Source: Pseudomonadota bacterium (GTDB taxonomy: Bacteria; Pseudomonadota; Zetaproteobacteria; Mariprofundales; Mariprofundaceae). From it: a stretch of 5,375 nucleotides of DNA. Position numbers and translations under genes: made by a program. The notes beneath the pieces were generated by a model that saw only the letters and a program-made list of their open reading frames with translations, was not told where the DNA came from and ran no database searches. Location: assembly GCA_002401635.1 (NCBI GenBank), contig NVTQ01000067.1, positions 6,706 to 12,080 on the forward strand, in the 5' to 3' direction. Below are positions 1 to 5,375 of this stretch, piece by piece (the stretch's first letter is position 1; each line of letters opens with the position of its first letter).

Positions 1-206
1 TCCCCTTGCTCCCCCATAGGGCAATTGCATTGATAATCAAAGCCGTCCTTCCAAGTTAAACGCACCTCATAGACACGCTGCCCAGATACCTTTGCCTGCA
101 CGCCATGCTTTTGAAGGCGCAAACGCCCCACCCTATCACAATAATCTTCGCCGCGACCAAACGCGGCTGTTCCTGCCAGTGATTTTAATTTTTTACGGCT
201 AATCAC
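1..206 (-). CDS. SWIM zinc-finger domain protein, N-terminal part (gene runs off the window's left edge)
   Basis: Sixty-eight codons are readable from a GTG start at 206-204. The peptide begins MISRKKLKSLAG, then has the segment AAFGRGEDYCDRVGRL (residues 14-29), a basic stretch, and YEVRLTWKDGFDYQCNCPMG (46-65). The Cys60-Asn-Cys62 pair followed by Pro is the first half of a SWIM zinc finger (CxC...CxH); the second pair would lie just beyond the edge. SWIM domains bind zinc and are thought to mediate DNA or protein contacts; in bacteria they occur in stand-alone proteins and next to or fused with SNF2-type helicases. The start is well fixed: an in-frame TAG lies two codons upstream and a strong Shine-Dalgarno sequence precedes the GTG by 8 bases. 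The preceding gene ends 41 bases upstream with no terminator between, so co-transcription is possible. GC is about 54%, clearly above the restriction gene. The family call is firm; the cellular role is unknown. Confidence 0.85.
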   Translation of the reverse strand, partial: MISRKKLKSLAGTAAFGRGEDYCDRVGRLRLQKHGVQAKVSGQRVYEVRLTWKDGFDYQCNCPMGEQG

Positions 207-214
207 AAGCTACT

Positions 215-220
215 CCCTCC
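215..220 (-). promoter_or_regulatory. Ribosome binding site of the SWIM-domain gene
   Basis: The coding strand reads GGAGGG here, an almost perfect Shine-Dalgarno sequence, followed by 8 bases and the GTG at 206-204. It decides the start: the ATG further upstream (228-226) is in another frame and soon meets a stop, and the GTG frame has a TAG two codons before it. Confidence 0.8.
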
Positions 221-247
221 CCAAATGTAAACCTTTTGCATACCTAT

Positions 248-3200
248 CTATTCCAAATATTTTTTTAGAATGGCTTCTTTCTGTGCTGGAATCGCACTAG
301 TTTCTTTTTCTAAACTTTCAATTTTAGCTTCAATCGTTTCAATCTTTGTAACGATTTTTTGCTGTTCAGATAGTGGTGGAAGTGGAACTTTTATATTATG
401 TAAATTCTTCTGATTTAACTTTGGTTGAGCCTGCCCTGTAATATGTTCTGATATATCCATTCTATTTAGAAGCAACTCAATTATTTTGTGGGTAACCTTG
501 CTATCAAATTTCAAAATATGTGCATGATTGTTTACCCATATTTTCCCTTGCACAGTAAAAGCAATAGGGCTAACTCTTGCTTTTAAGTTCGCACCATCCT
601 CTGAAACCAAGAGGACATAATCATCCAATAAAAAGTCAGCTACATAATCAACAACACCAGAAGCTCCATAATATGGAATATTTCCTTTTTCTCGATGACC
701 TTTTGTGACTGGTTCCCTTAAGTTATCCAAGTTTTCAGACACACTTCCCAAATCAACAACATCAAAAATCTTTAATGCCGCTATTATGGAATCAACTTCT
801 TGCTTTGCCTTTCTCAACATATCATTAATATCTTTTTCTCTATTCTCAAGCACCTCAAATTCAGCAACAATCTTTTCTTGTATTGCTTTGGGAGGAAGGG
901 GGATCTTAATATTTTCAATGGTGTCAATTGTCATTTCAATTTGACCACTTTGCCCAAGAGCAAGATTTTCAAGGTTTTTAAATCCAATGACCGCGAAGCA
1001 TGATAAAGCATACTCAGGTAGAACTTGAGAACGATCCAGCCGCAAAATTGTAATATGGTTATCAGCAACAAAAATACCATTTAACTCAAAGAGGGTTACC
1101 CGACCAGCCGTACCAACTCCAGATGAGTTAATAAGCAAATCACCTTTTTCTAACTTTCTTTCATCAAGAGAAAAACCTTCTGCAACAAAATGCTTTTCTT
1201 TAAACTCAAACTTCTTAAGTCCTCGCGCCTGCCCTGACTTAATAATTTGGATATCAGATTTTCCGTACTTCGCAGACTTTCCTCGTTTTATAAGTGTTGC
1301 CAAACTTTCTAACTTCGTTTGTTTCCACTTACTCTCAAGCGTTACTTTTTTTTTAACAATCAAGGACAGATTTTTTTCAAAATCCACACGGTCAAAAGTC
1401 ATCATATCCACCAAGTTGATACGAGTGACATTATTTTTTAAGCTTTCATCAATAGGAAAATCAAACTCACCTTCAAACGCTTTGTAGATATAAGTGCTGG
1501 CCTTTTCAGGGTTATCAAATACTTCGGAATCAAAAAGGCTGGTGCATGCATCAATGCTTTTACCGCGTTGTATGGGGTGAATTCCCTCGCTGCCACGGCG
1601 GTTGCTGAATTCATAACCCAAGAACTGTTTCTCTTCTTTTTTCTGTCCAGTTTTGACCAAAACAAGTTTTTGCGGATAAGCGCTGATAAAATAAAGTAAT
1701 TTCTCTGCTTCAAGATCTAACATTATCTGCCATTTATCTGCTTCTTTCTTGGCTTTAATTTTCTTTTGATATTCTTGATAAATTTCATGTTCTTTTATAG
1801 CTTGATTGGGTGATTTTTGTAGTAATGTTTTATAATCATCAAGGGTAATGCCTTCCCAAACATGTGCTACATATTTAGAGACTGGGTTTTCAATACCATG
1901 AAGTGTCACATCCTGTAAATTTGTAAAGAAATTCTCGACTGATTTTTTCAGGTTAATGCTGACATAATTATTTCTTCTTCGTAGAAACAGGGTGACCGTG
2001 TTGGTGCCTGTCGCCATAAAGGTATTGGAGCCTAATTCAGCAATAGCAATGATCTCAAAGTTTTGTAAAATAATTTCTCGGGCTTTGCTGTAGATACCTG
2101 AATTACTCAAAATTGAGCTTGGCAAAATAATGCCTGCAATGCCACCATCCTTAAGCAGTTGCTTGGTACGTTCGATAAACAGACATTCAATTTCTGAGCT
2201 GTTATCGGTTAAGCTTGAATAAAGATCAAAGTCATTTTCATTGTAATACTCCCTTGCCGCATTCTTAAATGATGAGACAGAATATGGCGGATTGGAAATC
2301 ACAATATCAAACTGCTTATTTTCTTTAGGAAAATCCTTATCAGATTTTTTAAGCACACCTTTATAGGCTTGTTCATTCTCAAAATTGGCTAAGCCATCAC
2401 TTAAAATAACATTCGCTAAACCATCACCATGCAAATAGCAGCCAACTTTACCTACTTTGACCAATCGATAATCCTTCTCAATGCCATAAACATATTGGGT
2501 CGCCCAATCAAAGTGATCATCCTGCCATGTTTTAATCTTTTTGCCTGTACCAGAGATATAGTCATTGGATTGTTTTTGATCCAGAAGACGCTGAATTTCA
2601 TGCATACTTTCAGTCAGGAAGTGACCACTTCCCGCTGCATAATCCATAATATATGGCAAAAGATGATTGCGCTCACCTTTCTCTAGTCTCTCATTAACCA
2701 TCGTGTCCAAGGGAAGGCTTTTGATGATGAATTGAGCAATAGGCACAGGGGTGAAAAACTGTCCTGATTCCTGTTTTAAACCTGTCGTTAACAGCAACTC
2801 AAAAAAGTCAGAAAGGTATTGCTGTCTTTTATTGTACCGAATACGGAAACCCTGTAATAACTCTACAACTTCTTTAACGATCTTTGCATTCTCAGTAAAT
2901 GATTGTTTATCAAATACTTCCTTGATGGCAAATTCATTGTTCTTTTCGAGGCGAAGCTTAAAGAAATCCGCTAACAGATCTTTTTTGATGCTTTCATCAA
3001 GATGTTTGTATTTTTTATCAAATTCTTCAGTTGAAAAATCGGTAACCTCTTTTTCCAAGAACTCAAGCATGCCATTCTTGTATAAGTCAGCAAGACGCAG
3101 TTGAAATGAAACGTCATCATCTTTGCCTTCAAGCCATTGAAATTTTAATTCCTCATCAGATCTGGTTGATTTTTCATCATAAACTTTACACAAAAACAGC

Positions 3201-3949
3201 GTGAAAATTTTGTTAAAAGCATTGGGCTTATCTGAGACAACATTGTGACGTAGGATTTCAAGGAAACGATTGAAAATGAAACCGCTGTCTTCTTGCTTTA
3301 TTGGCTCTAAAAGTTTTGGCGTGAGTGCTTTACTTATGAAATGGTAAGGAGCCACCCAATCGTCGAAAACACCGTTATCTTTGGTGATTTTATTCCACTT
3401 ATCATAAAAGTCTTTAACGTCACCCGTACGATAATCATCTTCAATTTTGATAATTTCATTGCGATAAAGCACGTCACCATTCAATTGGGAAGCATAAAGC
3501 ATGATCACATCAGCTTTGTTACTGAATTTGAAGTAGGTAAACAGTTGACCTCCATCTTTTTTCATCTTGGCGAGTTCTTTTTCAAACTCTTTGCCCCAAG
3601 TTTTACACTCAATGAGCAGATATTCACTGCCATCATCATGGATCACACAAACATCTAAACGTCCAGATGTTCCGTGACCACTCGCCCAAGTTTTTTCAAG
3701 AATGATATTTTCAGGTTTGTAGCCTTGCTCTAAGAGGCGATTTACACATTCCAAAACCACCCAGTTTTCAGCTTGAGAAAAATTTTGAGTCGTTTTGCTT
3801 TCGGCTGTGATTCTATCACCATAGTTGATAAGCTCTTTTTCAAAATCTAATTCAACGGCATAATCATCGGTATATTTTTTAATAAATATACCTGATGTAT
3901 TTTCCTTTGGTAAAAAACCCAACTTCTGAATAAGATTCTTGTTTTTCAT
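248..3949 (-). CDS. Type IIB/IIG restriction-modification fusion protein (nuclease + N6-adenine methyltransferase + two-TRD specificity module), AloI-like layout
   Basis: A single chain of about 1233 residues that should both cut unmodified DNA and methylate adenine in its own site, using S-adenosylmethionine and Mg2+. Residues about 60-170 form a PD-(D/E)XK nuclease like the N-terminus of HsdR: Asp99 in GRLDV, Glu114-Cys-Lys116 in LIECK, and a QxxxY motif (Gln135-Tyr139). After a helical linker comes an HsdM-like methyltransferase (about 370-660): GQFFTP (396-401), motif I DYAAGSGHF (436-444), acidic Glu491, and catalytic NPPY (553-556). From about 873 there is an HsdS-like part: target domain 1, NIKIPLPP (1013-1020) with a coiled coil, target domain 2 with PYYGASGVVDYV and WVNNHAHIL, then NIKVPLPP (1185-1192) and a closing coiled coil. 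No Walker A or DEAH helicase motifs occur, so it is not a Type I HsdR. Length and order match AloI-class enzymes, which recognise an interrupted site and cut on both sides. A GTG directly precedes the chosen ATG and could serve as start (1234 residues). Only a weak AGGG lies upstream (14 bases from ATG, 11 from GTG). GC about 34-41% suggests transfer. Recognition sequence unknown; the reading frame is intact. Confidence 0.94.
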   Translation of the reverse strand: MKNKNLIQKLGFLPKENTSGIFIKKYTDDYAVELDFEKELINYGDRITAESKTTQNFSQAENWVVLECVNRLLEQGYKPENIILEKTWASGHGTSGRLDVCVIHDDGSEYLLIECKTWGKEFEKELAKMKKDGGQLFTYFKFSNKADVIMLYASQLNGDVLYRNEIIKIEDDYRTGDVKDFYDKWNKITKDNGVFDDWVAPYHFISKALTPKLLEPIKQEDSGFIFNRFLEILRHNVVSDKPNAFNKIFTLFLCKVYDEKSTRSDEELKFQWLEGKDDDVSFQLRLADLYKNGMLEFLEKEVTDFSTEEFDKKYKHLDESIKKDLLADFFKLRLEKNNEFAIKEVFDKQSFTENAKIVKEVVELLQGFRIRYNKRQQYLSDFFELLLTTGLKQESGQFFTPVPIAQFIIKSLPLDTMVNERLEKGERNHLLPYIMDYAAGSGHFLTESMHEIQRLLDQKQSNDYISGTGKKIKTWQDDHFDWATQYVYGIEKDYRLVKVGKVGCYLHGDGLANVILSDGLANFENEQAYKGVLKKSDKDFPKENKQFDIVISNPPYSVSSFKNAAREYYNENDFDLYSSLTDNSSEIECLFIERTKQLLKDGGIAGIILPSSILSNSGIYSKAREIILQNFEIIAIAELGSNTFMATGTNTVTLFLRRRNNYVSINLKKSVENFFTNLQDVTLHGIENPVSKYVAHVWEGITLDDYKTLLQKSPNQAIKEHEIYQEYQKKIKAKKEADKWQIMLDLEAEKLLYFISAYPQKLVLVKTGQKKEEKQFLGYEFSNRRGSEGIHPIQRGKSIDACTSLFDSEVFDNPEKASTYIYKAFEGEFDFPIDESLKNNVTRINLVDMMTFDRVDFEKNLSLIVKKKVTLESKWKQTKLESLATLIKRGKSAKYGKSDIQIIKSGQARGLKKFEFKEKHFVAEGFSLDERKLEKGDLLINSSGVGTAGRVTLFELNGIFVADNHITILRLDRSQVLPEYALSCFAVIGFKNLENLALGQSGQIEMTIDTIENIKIPLPPKAIQEKIVAEFEVLENREKDINDMLRKAKQEVDSIIAALKIFDVVDLGSVSENLDNLREPVTKGHREKGNIPYYGASGVVDYVADFLLDDYVLLVSEDGANLKARVSPIAFTVQGKIWVNNHAHILKFDSKVTHKIIELLLNRMDISEHITGQAQPKLNQKNLHNIKVPLPPLSEQQKIVTKIETIEAKIESLEKETSAIPAQKEAILKKYLE
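251..397 (-). repeat. Specificity-module conserved region 2 (second copy of the spacer repeat)
   Basis: Encodes NIKVPLPP followed by SEQQKIVTKIETIEAKIESL and a charged tail to the C-terminus. It matches the first copy at 773-913 in position relative to its target recognition domain and in sequence (NIK-I/V-PLPP, then x-IQEKIV versus EQQKIV). In HsdS proteins such paired regions form an antiparallel coiled coil that spaces the two DNA-reading domains. The DNA of the two copies is well diverged (17 of 24 bases match over the NIKxPLPP octapeptide), so this is an old family repeat, not a recent duplication. Confidence 0.75.
773..913 (-). repeat. Specificity-module conserved region 1 (first copy of the spacer repeat)
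   Basis: Encodes NIKIPLPP and then an alpha-helical stretch (IQEKIVAEFEVLENREKD and about 20 further residues, ending SIIAAL) that links target domain 1 to target domain 2. Heptad-like placing of Ile, Val, Leu and many Glu/Lys residues fits a coiled coil. Its length is expected to set the gap between the two halves of the recognition site, by analogy with HsdS. It pairs with the copy at 251-397. Confidence 0.75.
1346..1354 (-). repeat. Nine-base poly-A tract (coding strand) at the junction of methyltransferase and specificity modules
   Basis: The coding strand reads GTT, nine A, GTAACG, giving Val-Lys-Lys-Lys-Val-Thr (lysines 866-868). The first target recognition domain starts a few residues later, around 873. 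With eight A the frame becomes AAA AAA AAG TAA and stops at once; with ten A it reads Lys-Lys-Lys-Ser-Asn-Ala and then TGA. It is the longest homopolymer I found in the window; others in this gene are seven (260-266 and 1371-1377). Runs of this length are prone to polymerase slippage, but whether it varies here cannot be told from one sequence. Confidence 0.85.
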
Positions 3950-3976
3950 CACTAAAACAACCGCCCTGCACCCTTT

Positions 3977-3985
3977 ATCATATCA
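3977..3985 (-). promoter_or_regulatory. Possible extended -10 promoter of the restriction-modification gene
   Basis: The coding strand reads TGATATGAT, that is TGn followed by TATGAT, one base off the consensus TATAAT. It lies 27 bases upstream of the ATG, so a transcript starting near 3970 would have a leader of about 20 bases containing the weak AGGG ribosome site at 3964-3967. No good -35 box is seen at 17 bases, which extended -10 promoters can do without. The rest of the 64-base gap (3953-4016) is AT-rich and shows no hairpin terminator for cobQ. The region is so AT-rich that a chance match is quite possible. Confidence 0.35.
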
Positions 3986-4016
3986 ATTTGCAAGTATGGC
4001 ACAGTTTTAGAATTTT

Positions 4017-5375
4017 TTAAGTTTTTTCCATAAAAAAACCAGATAATAAATGTGGGGAAATCTCTTTTTCCAAAGCATCCGCCAACAAATCCAGCGAAGC
4101 CAATGTTCGCTCTTGCTGATTCACGCCATCACTCTCTGAAAAACCAACAGACTCAAGCCAAGCCCTACGAAATACGCCTTGCTCAAACAGCCCATGCACA
4201 TACGTGCCCCAAACTTGTTTGTCTTTTGAACATTGCGCAAAAGGAAACAAGCTTTCATCACTATTCGATACCCCATGATGAATTTCATAACCTGTCATAC
4301 GCATTTTACTGGGGTAATTTGCCATACAGTCCACTTTTCGCAATGTCTTCTCTGACTGCATTTGGGTGGATAATGGCAGCCAACCCAAGCCCTTCATCGA
4401 AGTGCCTTCAACAGCATCATCCTTAATCATCTGCCCTAATATTTGCATGCCGCCACAAATACCCAGCACCTTGCCCCCATAACGCAGATGTTTTTCCAAC
4501 ACCTCGGCAAAGCCATGCTCTTTGAGCCATTGCAAATCTGAACTGACATGTTTCGAGCCAGGTAAAACAATCATATCTGCGGGCTGAAGCTCATCTGCTG
4601 TGCGAATAAAACGAACAGCTACACCCGATTCTGCCGCCAAAGGATCAATATCGTCATGGTTGGACATACGTGGGTAGGCAATCACCGCAATATTAAATTT
4701 TGTAGGCTCTGCCGAGCTTAAAGCATGCCGAAAAGGGCTATCTTCTTCTGGCAAATCCAGATTTAGCCACGGAATCACCCCCGCTACAATTTTCCCTGAC
4801 TCCTTTTCCATCCATATCAAAGCATCATCAAGCAGGCTTCGTGAACCACGAAAACCATTAATAATTAACGCCTGCACACGGTTTCGTTCAGAATCAGATA
4901 AAATATCCAAGCTGCCTTTCAAGGCTGCAAACACACCACCACGATTAATGTCGCCCACCAACCATACGGGCACATCTGCGACCTCGGCAAAACCCATGTT
5001 GGCAATATCGCCTTCGCGCAAATTTGGTTCCGCAGGACTGCCTGCCCCCTCCACAATCACCACATCATACTCAGACTTTAAAGTCTCAAAAGATTCCAAC
5101 ACTGTATCAAGCAATACAATACGATCTTGGCGGAAGCGTTTTGCCTGTAAACGCCCCGTCACCTTGCCTCGCACAATCAATTGCGCCTGATGATCTGCTT
5201 CAGGTTTAATCAGCACAGGATTCATATCCACAGTCGCTTCAATGCCACACGCCAATGCCTGTAATGCCTGCGCTCTACCAATTTCACCGCCATCTATTGT
5301 CACGGCGGCATTATTACTCATATTCTGTGGTTTAAACGGTGCAACCTTCACACCATTGCGCGCCAATAATCGACA
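4017..5375 (-). CDS. cobQ: Cobyric acid synthase CobQ (CbiP), lacking only its extreme N-terminus at the window edge
   Basis: CobQ makes cobyric acid in cobalamin synthesis: using glutamine and ATP it amidates the b, d, e and g side-chain carboxylates of adenosylcobyrinic acid a,c-diamide in the cytoplasm. The frame is open to the right edge (Cys-Arg-Leu-Leu-Ala-Arg-Asn-Gly), so 452 residues are visible and roughly 20-30, including the GTTSDAGKS-type nucleotide-binding loop, are missing. A TTG at 5366-5364 could be mistaken for the start but falls inside the conserved CR(W/L)LA...G region. Counting from that TTG codon: VAPFKPQNMSNNAAVT (8-23) and EIGRAQALQA (28-37) belong to the synthetase domain, as do VIVEGAGSPAEPNL (103-116) and GDINRGGVFA (138-147). 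The glutaminase domain carries the nucleophile Cys304 in GICGGMQILG, the motif GYEIHHG (359-365) and His391 in GTYVHGLF. The end, at TAA 4019-4017, is of normal length. GC is about 48%. The gene precedes the restriction gene by 64 bases with no visible terminator. Confidence 0.97.
   Translation of the reverse strand, partial: CRLLARNGVKVAPFKPQNMSNNAAVTIDGGEIGRAQALQALACGIEATVDMNPVLIKPEADHQAQLIVRGKVTGRLQAKRFRQDRIVLLDTVLESFETLKSEYDVVIVEGAGSPAEPNLREGDIANMGFAEVADVPVWLVGDINRGGVFAALKGSLDILSDSERNRVQALIINGFRGSRSLLDDALIWMEKESGKIVAGVIPWLNLDLPEEDSPFRHALSSAEPTKFNIAVIAYPRMSNHDDIDPLAAESGVAVRFIRTADELQPADMIVLPGSKHVSSDLQWLKEHGFAEVLEKHLRYGGKVLGICGGMQILGQMIKDDAVEGTSMKGLGWLPLSTQMQSEKTLRKVDCMANYPSKMRMTGYEIHHGVSNSDESLFPFAQCSKDKQVWGTYVHGLFEQGVFRRAWLESVGFSESDGVNQQERTLASLDLLADALEKEISPHLLSGFFMEKT

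Noticed and set aside
207..300. Promoter or terminator before the SWIM gene
   Set aside because: TTGGAA with a weak -10 at about 17-19 bases is too poor a match, and no GC-rich hairpin followed by T residues is present.
1438..1713. Minus-strand frame of 91 codons overlapping the restriction gene in another frame
   Set aside because: It is inside an intact, conserved reading frame, has no homology I recognise, and ends before the A9 tract, so it is not a frameshift product of that tract.
2751..3104. Plus-strand open frame of 117 codons
   Set aside because: It lies wholly opposite the restriction gene's linker region, has no recognisable motif and is rich in Ser/Asn as expected for the complement of a Lys/Glu-rich coding strand. 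The same holds for the other plus-strand frames at 705-1003, 2429-2686 and 3341-3658.
248..3952. Type I HsdR or separate hsdR-hsdM-hsdS operon
   Set aside because: There is one uninterrupted frame, no stop between modules, and no Walker A or DEAH helicase motifs; the GKS triplets seen are not in a P-loop context.
3953..4016. Insertion footprint: direct repeats flanking the restriction gene
   Set aside because: Comparing the 64-base and 41-base gaps by eye shows only short AT-rich or GC-poor similarities (such as TATG with GCAAA), no convincing repeat.
4052..4426. Plus-strand open frame of 124 codons opposite cobQ
   Set aside because: It is antisense to the conserved glutaminase domain of CobQ and shows no family features; the frames at 4948-5209 are rejected for the same reason.
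5364..5366. TTG as the start of cobQ
   Set aside because: The frame is open to the window edge and the residues before it (Cys-Arg-Leu) fit the conserved CobQ N-terminal region; the true start and nucleotide-binding loop lie outside the window.

Overview
The window is a fully same-strand (minus) block of three protein genes. In transcription order these are the 3' nine-tenths of cobQ (cobyric acid synthase), a single very large restriction-modification fusion gene, and the first 68 codons of a SWIM zinc-finger protein gene. No plus-strand gene, RNA gene, CRISPR array or insertion sequence is supported. Intergenic gaps are short (64 and 41 bases).

The organism is a bacterium, most likely a proteobacterium. 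The evidence is general: a cobalamin (B12) pathway with a CobQ of ordinary proteobacterial type, and a SWIM-domain protein of a kind common in Gram-negative bacteria. I cannot resolve genus or class from this stretch. The two outer genes are about 48-54% GC in the lines I tallied by hand. The central gene is only about 34-41% GC, so it looks like an acquired defence gene sitting between two resident chromosomal genes.

The central gene encodes about 1233 residues that join, in one chain, a PD-(D/E)XK nuclease domain of the HsdR N-terminal type, an HsdM-like N6-adenine methyltransferase, and an HsdS-like specificity module with two target recognition domains and two repeated spacer regions. There is no helicase/translocase motor. 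This is the layout of the AloI-type (Type IIB/IIG) enzymes: a self-contained endonuclease-methyltransferase reading an interrupted two-part DNA site. No separate methylase, specificity or controller gene is visible, and none is needed for this class.

The most unusual detail is a run of nine A bases (coding strand) just upstream of the first target recognition domain, at the joint between the nuclease-methylase part and the specificity part. Losing one A creates an immediate TAA stop; gaining one gives a TGA three codons later. Both changes would leave a nuclease-methylase without its DNA-reading module. This could be a slippage switch or simply chance in an AT-rich gene.

In the 64-base gap before the fusion gene there is an extended -10 promoter-like sequence that could give the gene its own transcript. 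I see no hairpin terminator in either gap, so read-through from cobQ into the fusion gene, and from it into the SWIM gene, is possible.
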